Notes under the pieces: generated by a model
The model's database searches: none
What the model saw: the letters and a program-made list of their open reading frames with translations, nothing else
What the model was told of the DNA's origin: nothing
From: Micromonospora globbae
GTDB taxonomy: Bacteria; Actinomycetota; Actinomycetes; Mycobacteriales; Micromonosporaceae
Assembly: GCF_003610785.1 (NCBI RefSeq)
Contig: NZ_RAQQ01000011.1
Coordinates: 169,963-233,962, forward strand
Length of the DNA stretch: 64,000 bases
Direction of reading: 5' to 3'
Shown here: piece after piece, positions 1-7,784 of the stretch
How the letters are laid out: every line of letters starts with the position of its first letter
How positions within the stretch are numbered: the first letter of the stretch is position 1
Program-made: the position numbers and the translations under genes

Positions 1-1
1 A

Positions 2-397
2 CCGACCGCCGGCCTCGACCCGCAGGAACGCATCCGGTTCCGGACCCTGCTGGCCGGGCTCGCCGGGCAACGCACCGTGCTGCTCAGCACCCACATCGTG
101 GAGGACATCGCGCAGACCTGCCACGACACGGCGGTACTCGCCGCCGGCCGGGTCGTCTACACCGGCTCGGTGACCGACCTGACCCGGACCGCCGAGGGCG
201 CCACCTGGCAGATGACCACCACCGGGGCGCCGCCCACCGACGGCGTCGTGGTGTCGGCCGTGACCCGCGAAGGCGGCACGCAGTACCGCGTCATCAGCCA
301 GGCGCGCCCGAGCCCCGACGCGACGTCCGTCGCGCCGACCCTCGAGGACGGGTACGTCGCACTCATGCGACGGCACACCCCGGCGCCCGCCGTGTGA
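2..397 (+). CDS. ABC transporter ATP-binding protein, C-terminal part (gene starts before the window)
   Basis: The reading frame is open from base 2 and ends at TGA 395-397. The visible residues open with PTAGLDPQER, which is the end of the Walker B/D-loop region, and continue to the switch histidine in LLSTHIVED. These are the last two landmarks of an ABC ATPase domain. The remaining about 90 residues form a C-terminal extension typical of drug or antibiotic exporter ATPases (ABC-2 type), where it contacts the permease or dimer partner. The Walker A and signature motifs lie outside the window. No permease follows on this strand, so the partner must be upstream or elsewhere. Family assignment is secure; the substrate is unknown. 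Confidence 0.85.
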   Translation, partial: PTAGLDPQERIRFRTLLAGLAGQRTVLLSTHIVEDIAQTCHDTAVLAAGRVVYTGSVTDLTRTAEGATWQMTTTGAPPTDGVVVSAVTREGGTQYRVISQARPSPDATSVAPTLEDGYVALMRRHTPAPAV

Positions 398-1384
398 CTA
401 CCCGAGGGGGTACGCGACGGCGCGCTGCACGGACCGCGCGGTGTCGCCGCGGCGTGGTGCCGGCGCCCAGGACGGGAGCCACACCGGCCCGGGGAGCGGT
501 GCCAGGCGTGCGAGGTGGTCGACGACCGCCCGGAGCCCCGGGTGCGGGTTCGTCCTGCGGACCAGGAGGGACAGCGGGTAGGCGAGCGTCGGGTTCACGA
601 TCGGGATGCGGCGCAGGTCGTGGCCCGCCGGCCAGATGTACCGGTCGCGTGCGCCGACGAGGGTGGCCAGGTCGGCGGAGTCCGCGAGGGCGTCGAGGAG
701 CACCTCGTCACCGAAGTTCGGGCCCGCCGCGTCGACGTGGAGGTCGAAGGCCGCGGCGAGCTGGTCGTAGAACTCCGCCCATTCGCTGCGGGGCACGATG
801 CCGGGCACCCGGATCCGAAGTCCGCGCAGCTGCGGCGGCGTCAGTGTCCGCGCGGAGGCGAGCGGGTGCCGGGGCCCGACGAGGAGTTCCAGCGGGGAGT
901 CGAAGGCGTGGATCATTCGCACGTCGCGCGGCAGCGTGGCCGGATCGGTGACGGTACGGAACGAGGCGTCGACATCGCCGGTCTGCACGGCGGCGGCCGC
1001 CACGTGGGGGTCGTCGACCCGGAGGGTCACCACGTCGAGGTCGGTTTCCGGATGCGACCGCCAGTAGTCGTGCAGGACGACGGCCTGCGCGCTCCGCAGG
1101 CCCAGGACGTCGATCCGAAGGGCCCGCGAGCGAGGCCGGACCGCGGCGACCGCGCGGTCGACATCCGCGACGATGCCGCGGGCGTGCGGCAGGAAAGCCC
1201 GGCCGTCGAGCGTCAGTTCGACCCCTCGGGCGGTACGGGTGAACAGCCGGACGCCCAGCTCGCGCTCCAGGGCGGCGATCCGCTTCGAGACCGCCTGCTG
1301 CGTCACACCCAGGTCGTCGGCCGCGTGGCGCAGCTGTCCGAGGTCGGCCGCCCGGACGAACGATCGCACTGCCTCGGTGTCCAT
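398..1384 (-). CDS. LysR family transcriptional regulator
   Basis: This 328-residue protein has a classic N-terminal winged helix-turn-helix: residues 1-60 read MDTEAVRSFVRAADLGQLRH, then VTQQAVSKRIAALERELG and LFTRT. A periplasmic-binding-protein-like effector domain follows (about 90-300). The length fits the LysR family. The gene runs toward the partial ABC ATPase, and the two stop codons abut. Its ATG lies only 4 bp beyond the stop of the hibernation-factor-like gene on the same strand, so the two are probably co-transcribed. No adjacent divergent target gene is present, so the regulated gene and ligand cannot be named. Confidence 0.9.
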   Translation of the reverse strand: MDTEAVRSFVRAADLGQLRHAADDLGVTQQAVSKRIAALERELGVRLFTRTARGVELTLDGRAFLPHARGIVADVDRAVAAVRPRSRALRIDVLGLRSAQAVVLHDYWRSHPETDLDVVTLRVDDPHVAAAAVQTGDVDASFRTVTDPATLPRDVRMIHAFDSPLELLVGPRHPLASARTLTPPQLRGLRIRVPGIVPRSEWAEFYDQLAAAFDLHVDAAGPNFGDEVLLDALADSADLATLVGARDRYIWPAGHDLRRIPIVNPTLAYPLSLLVRRTNPHPGLRAVVDHLARLAPLPGPVWLPSWAPAPRRGDTARSVQRAVAYPLG

Positions 1385-1388
1385 CGGT

Positions 1389-2186
1389 TCAGCCTATGCC
1401 GCCTACCACGAGCCGGCGGGGCTGTCCGTCCCGCCCCCGGGTGGCGGGGGCGACGAGGCCGAGGTCGCCGTCGTAGCGGCGGTAGAGCAGGGTGCCACGC
1501 CGGGTGTCCCGGTCGGTGTAGAACACGAACGGCAGCCAGTGTTCGGCCAGCCAGGCCGCCGCCTGGTCGGCGGTCATGACCGGGGTCCTGCGCGGGTTGA
1601 CCGTCAACGGCAACAGGCGCGGCAGCGACGGCGGACGCATCGTCCGCTGCCGCGCCAGGGCCAGCCCGGTCGGCCCGGCCCGGTACACGATCGCGTCCTC
1701 ACCGGTGTCGGCGTCGGTGTACAGGTAGACGTCGTAGTCCATGGCGTCGAGGATCGCGGCGGCCTGGCACGCCATCCCCACGTGCAACCGGACCGTCTTC
1801 CGCCGGGCGATCGGTCCGGCGCCCGGCCCGCTGACCGCCCGGCGCTCAGGATCGGGCCACGGCCACGGATCCCAGGCGGTCGTGAGCCGCTTGATCTGGC
1901 GGTCGAGTCGCGCCGCCGCCGTGGCGATCGCCAACGGCAGCGTGTCACCCGGCACCTGGACCCGGGCGGGCGCCCCGCACACCGAGAGGTTCACCTGCAC
2001 CAGACCCGACCCGCCCGCGCCCGGGGCTCCGGTCACCCGTACGCGCGCCGGACCGACCGCCGCACGGTGGCGGCTCAGCACCGCGGAGACCAGTGCCTGG
2101 GCGCAGTCACGCTCGTCGTCGCCGACCATGCCCTTCACCTGCACCGTGACGGCGGTCGTGCGTGGTCGGGTCACCGGCAGGGACAT
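1389..2186 (-). CDS. Ribosome hibernation factor-like protein (S30AE family) with two C-terminal domains
   Basis: This 265-residue protein starts with an HPF/RaiA-like domain (about residues 10-100), rich in alternating strands and basic residues. Two copies of the S30AE C-terminal domain follow: one around YDVYLYTDADTGEDAIVYR and a second around LPFVFYTDRDTRRGTLLYRR. In long HPF proteins the single C-terminal domain drives 100S ribosome dimerisation; two-copy versions are known in actinobacteria and are linked to dormancy or stress. The ATG at 2186 is preferred over an upstream start at 2276, because AAGAGGAAGG lies just before it. The LysR gene follows 4 bp downstream. The second domain keeps the aromatic and TD-D core, so it is probably functional. 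Confidence 0.8.
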   Translation of the reverse strand: MSLPVTRPRTTAVTVQVKGMVGDDERDCAQALVSAVLSRHRAAVGPARVRVTGAPGAGGSGLVQVNLSVCGAPARVQVPGDTLPLAIATAAARLDRQIKRLTTAWDPWPWPDPERRAVSGPGAGPIARRKTVRLHVGMACQAAAILDAMDYDVYLYTDADTGEDAIVYRAGPTGLALARQRTMRPPSLPRLLPLTVNPRRTPVMTADQAAAWLAEHWLPFVFYTDRDTRRGTLLYRRYDGDLGLVAPATRGRDGQPRRLVVGGIG

Positions 2187-2315
2187 GCGAACCTTCCTCT
2201 TCGCGGCGTGCCCCTCCACCCTGCCGAGCCGGTGCCGGCGGTCAGTAGTGCCGAAGGTCCCGATCCGCACGGCCACCTGGCGACCGCCCGCGACGCCGTG
2301 ACCGCCCGCCGGGAG

Positions 2316-2345
2316 TTGACAGCATCATAGCTAGCGGTTATCTAT
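2316..2345 (+). promoter_or_regulatory. PadR promoter with palindromic operator
   Basis: A perfect -35 hexamer TTGACA lies at 2316-2321. Just downstream, 2327-2345 is the imperfect 19-bp palindrome ATAGCTAGCGGTTATCTAT (14 of 18 arm positions match). It covers the spacer and the expected -10 position and ends 16 bp before the PadR GTG. This is the usual arrangement for autorepression by a PadR dimer. The -10 itself (TATCTA at 2339-2344) is weak. The site is read directly from sequence; its binding by PadR is inferred. Confidence 0.55.
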
Positions 2346-2361
2346 TGTCGGTCGACGGGGG

Positions 2362-2910
2362 GTGCGCCGGGTGCAGGACGTGGTGCTGGCCATGCTGGCG
2401 AAGGAGCCGGCGTACGGCTACGAGCTGCGCAGCCGGATCCGGGCCGCGCTCGGCCCGCTGGGCGAGGCGATGAACGCTGGGCAGGTCTACGTGACGTTGG
2501 CCCGGCTGGCCAAGGCCGGGCTGGTGACGTCGCAGCGCACCGAGGGCCTGCCGGACCGGCCCGACCGCCGGGTCTACGCGTTGACCCCGGCCGGGCAGCA
2601 GCGCGTCGCCGCGTGGCTGACCGAGGTGAGCTGGCCGAAGCCGGACCTCGGCGAGTTCCACCTCAAGCTGGTCGCCGCCGCGGCCGGCCGGCTGGCCGAC
2701 CCGGTGGCTCTGGTCGACGCGCAGCGGCGCGAGCTGCTGCGCCGACTGCGGGAAGCCCAGCGGGCCGCGTTGGATCGATCGGTGGACCCGGTCGCCGGGC
2801 TGTTGCTGGAGGGGGTCGTGCTGCGCCTGCGGGCCGACCTCGAGTGGCTTGAGGCGTGCGAACGCGCGTGGACCGAACGCGGTCGGATCCAACGGAAGGC
2901 GAAACCATGA
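2362..2910 (+). CDS. PadR family transcriptional regulator
   Basis: This 182-residue protein opens with VQDVVLAMLAKEPAYGYEL, the hallmark of the PadR winged helix. The recognition region AGQVYVTLARLAKAGLVTSQ and wing DRRVYALTPAGQQ follow. The C-terminal half (about 95-180) is helical, as in PadR subfamily 2 dimerisation domains. PadR proteins usually repress a neighbouring transporter and release it on binding the drug. Here the gene is the first of an operon with a 16-codon ORF and an FtsX/MacB-type ABC exporter. The GTG start is chosen because the family motif begins at residue 4. The promoter carries a palindrome (see 2316-2345). Confidence 0.9.
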   Translation: MRRVQDVVLAMLAKEPAYGYELRSRIRAALGPLGEAMNAGQVYVTLARLAKAGLVTSQRTEGLPDRPDRRVYALTPAGQQRVAAWLTEVSWPKPDLGEFHLKLVAAAAGRLADPVALVDAQRRELLRRLREAQRAALDRSVDPVAGLLLEGVVLRLRADLEWLEACERAWTERGRIQRKAKP

Positions 2911-2957
2911 CCGAGCAGGACGAGGGCCGCGAGGGCGTGCCCGGTGGTGCGGCGTGA
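2907..2957 (+). CDS. 16-residue coupled mini-ORF between PadR and the ABC ATPase
   Basis: ATG 2907 overlaps the PadR stop (ATGA), and its TGA 2955-2957 overlaps the GTG of the ATPase (GTGA). The peptide would be MTEQDEGREGVPGGAA. GGAAGG at 2894-2899 is a good ribosome-binding site at the right distance. Its likely role is to pass ribosomes from padR to the ATPase gene, whose GTG has no convincing ribosome-binding site of its own. It could also be the eroded remains of a longer gene. There is no family match. The overlaps are seen directly; translation is inferred. Confidence 0.45.
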   Translation: MTEQDEGREGVPGGAA

Positions 2958-3700
2958 GCGAGTCGGCGCTGCTGCGGGCGCGCGGGGTGACCAGGTGGTA
3001 CGGGCGGGGAAGCGCGCTGGTCCGTGCGGTCGACGAGGTCGACCTGGAGGTGCCGGCCGGGCAGACGGTGGCGGTGATGGGTCCGAGCGGATGCGGCAAG
3101 TCGACCCTGTTGCACCTGCTCGGCGGGCTGCAACGCCCCACCGACGGTGAGATCTGGCTGGCCGGGCACCGCATCGACACCATGAGCGAGCGTGCCCTGG
3201 CCCGGATGCGGCGGCAGCACATCGGTTTCGTCTTCCAGTCCTTCCACCTCATGGACGAACTCACGGCCGTGGAGAACGTCGAACTGGCCGCGCTGCTGGC
3301 GGGGCAGTCTCCCCGGCGGGCCCGTCGGCGCGCCCTGGACCTGCTCGACCGGGTCGGGCTCGCCGACCGCGCCACGCACCTGCCGTCCGCGCTGTCCGGC
3401 GGTCAACGCCAGCGGGTCGCCATCGCCCGCGCGCTGAGCAACGAGCCGCTGATCGTGCTCGCCGACGAGCCCACCGGCAACCTGGACAGCGCCGCCACCC
3501 TGGAGGTGCTGCGGCTGTTCGAGGAACTGCGTACGGCGGGGCAGACGCTGGTGGTGGTCACCCACGACGCGCGGATCGCCGCGATCGCCGACCGGATGAT
3601 CTCCATGCGGGACGGGGCGTTCGCCGACGACAGCCGGTTCGCTGGTGCCGGCAACGGCAGCGCCGCCGGCACGGGCACGATCTACGGCGGGTGGCGCTGA
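2954..3700 (+). CDS. ABC transporter ATP-binding protein, MacB/LolD-like
   Basis: This 248-residue ATPase has Walker A GPSGCGKST (residues 43-51), the Q-loop in FVFQSFHLMDELTAVENV, signature LSGGQRQRVAIARAL, Walker B LIVLADEPTGNLD and the switch histidine in VVVTHDARIA. ADEPTGNLDS is typical of the MacB/LolD/FtsE class, which works with FtsX-fold permeases. GTG 2954 is taken as the start because homology begins immediately after it, and it overlaps the preceding mini-ORF stop. The permease gene starts 1 bp after its stop. Together they form a PadR-controlled exporter or mechanotransmission complex at the cytoplasmic membrane. The substrate is unknown. Confidence 0.93.
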   Translation: MSESALLRARGVTRWYGRGSALVRAVDEVDLEVPAGQTVAVMGPSGCGKSTLLHLLGGLQRPTDGEIWLAGHRIDTMSERALARMRRQHIGFVFQSFHLMDELTAVENVELAALLAGQSPRRARRRALDLLDRVGLADRATHLPSALSGGQRQRVAIARALSNEPLIVLADEPTGNLDSAATLEVLRLFEELRTAGQTLVVVTHDARIAAIADRMISMRDGAFADDSRFAGAGNGSAAGTGTIYGGWR

Positions 3701-3701
3701 G

Positions 3702-5480
3702 ATGGCCGGGCGTCTGCTGCTCGTGTGTCGGCTGCTCCTGCGGAATGTGCGTCGGCGACGCACCGAGACCGTACTGCTGGTGATCGCGATCAGCGCCGCG
3801 ACCGGCACGCTGACCCTCGGCCTCGCCCTGAACGACGCTCTCGCCGGTCCGTACGAGCGGACCCGGGCGGTGACCGCGGGCCCGGACGTGGTGGCGACGC
3901 CGACAGCGACGGGCCAGCAGGCCCTGGCCGCCCTCGCGCCGCTGGCCACCGCGCCCGGCGTCACCGCCCACAGCGGGCCGTACCCGATGGCCTACCTGAT
4001 GTTGACGGCGCGCGGTAAGACCGTGCAGGCGGTCGTCCAGGGCCGGGACGACTCCCCGGCGGCGCTCGACCGCCCCGCGGTGACCGCCGGGACCTGGGTA
4101 CGCCCCGGCGGCGTGGTCGTCGAACCCACCTTCGCCAACGCCCTCGGCGTGCGCACCGGCGACACCGTGGAGATCAACGGCCACCCGCTGCGGGTGGTCG
4201 GCACCGCGGTCACCGCCGCCAGAGCCGTCTACCCGAGCGCCGACTGGCGCGTCGACTCGGGCAGTCCCCTGGTGCAGCTCGCCGGCCTGGTCTGGGTCGA
4301 CAGCAGCGAGATCAGCCTGCTGGCCGACGGGCGCCCGCTGTCGTACACGCTGAACCTGCGGCTCGCCGACCCGCACGCCAGCACCTCGTTCCGCCACCGG
4401 AGCACGGCCGGGATCGAATACACCAGCTGGGTGCAGATCGCCGAAACGGACGGCAGGCTCGTCCGGCAGGCGCACAAGGCCCTGCTGATCGGCAGCTGGC
4501 TGCTCACCATCCTCGCGGTGGCCGGCGTCGCCGGCATCGTCGCCGGTCGCGCCGTCGAGCAACGTCGTCGGGTGGGGCTGCTCAAGGCCGTCGGTTCCGG
4601 GCCAGCCATGGTGGCCGCCGTCCACCTCGCCGAATACCTCGTGATCGGGCTCGCCGCCGCCGGCACCGGCCTGGCCGTGGGCTGGTTCGCCGCGCCCGCG
4701 CTGACCAACCCCGGCGCCGGGCTCCTCGGCTCCACCGGAGTCCAGCCGCCCCCACTGCGCACGGTCGTCACCGTCACCGCGCTCGCCCTCGCCATCGCCG
4801 CCGCGGCGACCCTCGGGCCAGTGGTGCGCGCCGCGACCACCGACACCGTCCACGCGCTGAACGACGCCGCCACCCCGCCGCGCCGCCGCCGGTGGCGCGT
4901 GCGGCTGTCCCGCCGGATGCCCGCCGCCCTGCTGATCGGGGTACGCGTCAACGCCCGCCGCCCCCGCCGGGCCCGACTCGTCATGCTGAACACCCTGATC
5001 ACCACGACCGCGCTCGCCGCCCTGCTCATGGGCCTGGCGCAGGACCGGACGGTCAAGCTCGGTGAATCGGAGCTGGCCAACCCCCGGGACACCCGGACTC
5101 TCCAGGCCATGCTCCTCGTCATCGTCGTGGTGTGCGTCCTCGCGCTCGTCAACGCCGTCGTGACCACCTGGAGCGCGATCCTCGACAACCGCCATCCCCT
5201 GGCCGTCGCCCGCGCGCTCGGCGCCACGCCCGCACAGGTGACCGTGGGCATGGCGGTGGCGCAGACGCTTCCCGCAGTGCCTGGCGTCGCGCTCGGGATT
5301 CCGGCCGGCATCGTGCTGTACGTGCTCGCCAGCAACCCCGGCATCCGTTACGCGCCCAACGCCTGGTGGTTCGCCGTCGCGCTCGCGGTCCTGCTCACGA
5401 TCGCCGCGCTCACCGCCACCCCCGCGATGCTCGCCGCGCGACGTCCGGTCGCGGACACCCTCCGATCCACACCCACCTGA
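3702..5480 (+). CDS. FtsX-like ABC transporter permease
   Basis: This 592-residue membrane protein pairs with the preceding ATPase. A first membrane segment (about 18-40) is followed by a 200-residue extracytoplasmic MacB-type domain. A first FtsX block of three segments lies around 265-400 (WLLTILAVAGVAGIVAGRAVEQRRR, with the coupling sequence GLLKAVGSG). A second anchor follows, then a second FtsX block (about 475-585, coupling sequence VARALGATPAQ). The duplicated two-FtsX layout is usual in actinobacterial single-chain permeases. The ATG at 3702 leaves a 1-bp gap after the ATPase. It could export a lipid, peptide or drug; the sequence does not decide which. Confidence 0.9.
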   Translation: MAGRLLLVCRLLLRNVRRRRTETVLLVIAISAATGTLTLGLALNDALAGPYERTRAVTAGPDVVATPTATGQQALAALAPLATAPGVTAHSGPYPMAYLMLTARGKTVQAVVQGRDDSPAALDRPAVTAGTWVRPGGVVVEPTFANALGVRTGDTVEINGHPLRVVGTAVTAARAVYPSADWRVDSGSPLVQLAGLVWVDSSEISLLADGRPLSYTLNLRLADPHASTSFRHRSTAGIEYTSWVQIAETDGRLVRQAHKALLIGSWLLTILAVAGVAGIVAGRAVEQRRRVGLLKAVGSGPAMVAAVHLAEYLVIGLAAAGTGLAVGWFAAPALTNPGAGLLGSTGVQPPPLRTVVTVTALALAIAAAATLGPVVRAATTDTVHALNDAATPPRRRRWRVRLSRRMPAALLIGVRVNARRPRRARLVMLNTLITTTALAALLMGLAQDRTVKLGESELANPRDTRTLQAMLLVIVVVCVLALVNAVVTTWSAILDNRHPLAVARALGATPAQVTVGMAVAQTLPAVPGVALGIPAGIVLYVLASNPGIRYAPNAWWFAVALAVLLTIAALTATPAMLAARRPVADTLRSTPT

Positions 5481-5542
5481 CCGGACCCGACGGCGTCGGC
5501 GGCCGTCGACCGGCGACGCGCTGTTACGTGTCGGGCCTGTGG

Positions 5543-6442
5543 TCAGGTTCGTCTCCGGAACGGGGCGAGGGTGGCACGGATCTGCTCTCCCGCGCCCCAG
5601 TCGTCGTCGAACTGGGCCAGCACGGCGAGGTGCTGGCGCAGCTGGATGATCGGCATGCGCGCCCGCCAGTCGTTGTCGAGGGCGGTCAGCTCGGCGTAGA
5701 CCTCGAAGAACCGGCGCGCCTCGGGCGGGGGCGCGGTGGTCCACACATGGGCGAGGTCGACCTCGGCCCACATGTAGGAGACCGCCGGGTCGATCAGCGC
5801 GGGCCGCCCGTCCGGAGTGGCCAGGACGTTCTGTGCCCACAGGTCGCCGTGCGTCAGGCATGCCGGCCGCTGTGGCAGCAGGTCGGGCAGCCGGTGACAC
5901 AGCCGCTCCAGCGCGGCCCGGTCGTCCCGGTCGAGCGCCGCGTCGACGCGAGGCTGCCCGAGCCATCGAAGCAGCCGGTGCTCGGCGAAGAACGCGAAAC
6001 CGTCGTCGTTCCACGTGTTGATCTGCCGGCGGCGGCCCAGCCAGTTGTCGCGGTGCCATCCGAACCGCGGATGGGTCGTCTTCGTGTGCAGGTGGGCGAG
6101 CATGTGCGCGAACCGCTCCCAGAAGGCCTCGCCGCGCGGCCTCGGCCGGAGCACCGACAACACGAGCAGCTCCCGGTCCGCAAGGATCACCTCGGGTGTC
6201 GTCGCGCCGCCGAGTTCGCGCAGGGCGGCCAGCCCGTCGGCCTCGGCGGTGAAGACGTCGTCGGCCGGCGCCTCGACGAAGGCCTTGACGAACACCGGCG
6301 GCCCCACCCGGCGGGTGGCGATGCCCGCGAGCGCCGCGAGTCCACCCGCGGCCGGCTCGACGGTGACGGCATCGCGCATCCCGGCCCGGAACAGGCACTC
6401 CAGCAGGAACGTCGCCGGGGGCACCACGACAGGCTCCTCCAT
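5543..6442 (-). CDS. Fructosamine kinase family protein
   Basis: This 299-residue protein carries the kinase-like core HGDLWAQNVL (catalytic loop) and ALIDPAVSY (metal-binding aspartate in the DPA equivalent of DFG). It also has the N-terminal VFVKA lysine strand and GWHRDNWLGRRRQINTW, a typical fructosamine-3-kinase substrate-side signature. Members phosphorylate ketosamines formed by glycation of protein lysines, leading to their removal. The ATG at 6442 follows AAAGGAG. The gene is divergent from an SDR across 133 bp that hold a 7-bp inverted repeat, and convergent with the FtsX permease gene. Family assignment is firm; the substrate is inferred. Confidence 0.88.
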   Translation of the reverse strand: MEEPVVVPPATFLLECLFRAGMRDAVTVEPAAGGLAALAGIATRRVGPPVFVKAFVEAPADDVFTAEADGLAALRELGGATTPEVILADRELLVLSVLRPRPRGEAFWERFAHMLAHLHTKTTHPRFGWHRDNWLGRRRQINTWNDDGFAFFAEHRLLRWLGQPRVDAALDRDDRAALERLCHRLPDLLPQRPACLTHGDLWAQNVLATPDGRPALIDPAVSYMWAEVDLAHVWTTAPPPEARRFFEVYAELTALDNDWRARMPIIQLRQHLAVLAQFDDDWGAGEQIRATLAPFRRRT

Positions 6443-6511
6443 CTCCGGATGCTCCTTTCACGGGCGATGATCATTGTGCCTCCGGCCTTCCGGGTTCGGC
6501 AGGCCGCGCGT

Positions 6512-6528
6512 GGCGTGATCGTCACGCC
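6512..6528. promoter_or_regulatory. Inverted repeat in the divergent kinase/SDR intergenic region
   Basis: GGCGTGA (6512-6518) and TCACGCC (6522-6528) form perfect 7-bp arms around TCG. The site lies between the divergent starts at 6442 and 6576 and is suited to a dimeric regulator. No regulator gene is adjacent, and the binding protein is unknown. Confidence 0.35.
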
Positions 6529-6575
6529 CGTGGGTAGATGCCTGATCTCGTTCTGCTGCGGTGCGGGAGGTCGTG

Positions 6576-7535
6576 ATGGTCAGGCGTGGAACGTTCCGTG
6601 ACGCCGTGGTGGTGGTCACGGGGGCGTCGAGTGGCATCGGCCGCGCGACCGCGTTGGCGTTCGCCGGCGAGGGGGCCAGGCTGGTCCTGGCCTCGCGCAG
6701 CGAGGAAGCGCTCGCGGAGGTGGAACGCGACTGCCGAGCGCGTGGCGGGCAGGCGCTGGTCGTACCGACCGACATCGCCGATCCGGCGGCCGTCGACCGG
6801 CTGACCCGGCTGGCGGTGCAGCGGTTCGGGCAGATCGACGTCTGGGTCGAAGCGGCGGCCGTCGGCATCGCCGCGCCGCTGGGCTCCGAGTCGGTGGACG
6901 AGATCCGCCGGCTGGTGGACACCAACGTGTTCGGCACCGTGCTGTGCGCCCGCGCCGCCGTGGCGACGTTCCGGGCGCAGGGCCACGGCGTCCTCCTGCT
7001 CGTCGGGTCGTTGCTGTCGGTCCTGCCGAACCCGCTGGTCCCGCTCTACTCCATGACGAAGTTCGCCATCCGGGGGCTGGCCCTGAACCTACGGCAGGAG
7101 TTCGCCGGTCATCGGAGGATACGGGTCTGTCTCGTGTTGCCCGGGCCGGTCGACACGCCGTTCTTCGGGCGAGCTGCCAACCACTCGGGCCGCCAGCTAC
7201 GCGCCATCCCGCCCGCGTACGCGCCGGAGCGCCTCGCCGCCACGATGCTGGCGTGCGCCCGCCGCCCGCGACGGCAGGTGACGACCGGACTCGTCGCACA
7301 CCTGGCGCTGTTCGCCCACCGGTTGGCGCCGCGTGTCACCGAGTCGGTGGTCGCCCGGTGGAGCGCGACGCTCATAACGAGGCCGGTCGCGGCGGCGTCC
7401 GGGTCGGGATCGCTGTTCGATCCACCACCGACCGGGGCGGTGGACGGCGGATACCGCCGCATCGGCGTCCGCCGTCGGCTCGGCGCCTGGCTGGGCGCTG
7501 CGCAGGCACGCACAAACCGGCCGGCGTCAGGCTGA
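6576..7535 (+). CDS. Short-chain dehydrogenase/reductase
   Basis: This 319-residue SDR has the Rossmann motif VVVTGASSGIGRATA at the N-terminus, the DI(A) acidic adenine contact in PTDIADPAAV, catalytic Ser in VGSLLS and the YSMTK (YxxxK) pair. The usual NNAG motif is replaced by EAAAVG. About 90 C-terminal residues beyond the SDR core (from about 230) form a basic extension seen in SDR_c-type membrane-associated members. ATG 6576 is chosen over GTG 6561 because GGGAGG sits 6 bp before it. It acts as an NAD(P)-dependent oxidoreductase on an unknown substrate. No pathway neighbours are present. Confidence 0.88.
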   Translation: MVRRGTFRDAVVVVTGASSGIGRATALAFAGEGARLVLASRSEEALAEVERDCRARGGQALVVPTDIADPAAVDRLTRLAVQRFGQIDVWVEAAAVGIAAPLGSESVDEIRRLVDTNVFGTVLCARAAVATFRAQGHGVLLLVGSLLSVLPNPLVPLYSMTKFAIRGLALNLRQEFAGHRRIRVCLVLPGPVDTPFFGRAANHSGRQLRAIPPAYAPERLAATMLACARRPRRQVTTGLVAHLALFAHRLAPRVTESVVARWSATLITRPVAAASGSGSLFDPPPTGAVDGGYRRIGVRRRLGAWLGAAQARTNRPASG

Positions 7536-7784
7536 ACCGCTGTTCGCGCGCAGGCGCGGGCGCAGGCGGAATCGGGTGGCGAGGTCGTCGAGATCACGCG
7601 AGCCGTCGACGGCCAGCACCGGCAGGCCCAGGTCCGCGGCCTGCCGGCGGACCTCGGCGTCCCACAGTTCGTCCCGGGCCATCCGCAATTCGAGGGTGCT
7701 CTTACCCGACCCGGTGCCTCCTGCGAGCCATCGAACGTGGGAGAGACGGCGAGCAAGGTCGACAGGGTGGTTGTCGGCAGCCAT
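7527..7784 (-). pseudogene. P-loop kinase-like gene with an internal deletion
   Basis: The frame reads MAADNHPVDLARRLSHVRWL, then a Walker A loop GGTGSGKST at residues 23-31. Almost at once it runs into a tail, ARDELWDAEVRRQAADLGLP and VLAVDGSRDLDDLATRF, that looks like the last strand and helix of a full-size nucleotide kinase. From family knowledge such proteins have roughly 200-250 residues, so the middle (base-binding, Walker B, lid) seems lost while the frame is kept. It overlaps the SDR stop tail-to-tail by 9 bp. An expressed 85-residue remnant is possible, but no catalytic core remains. The pseudogene reading is inference from architecture. Confidence 0.6.

Noticed and set aside
3558..6461. 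A 967-codon minus-strand frame over the FtsX permease and fructosamine kinase genes
   Set aside because: Its composition is Gly/Arg/Asp repeats typical of antisense shadows, and both strands are explained by well-supported genes.
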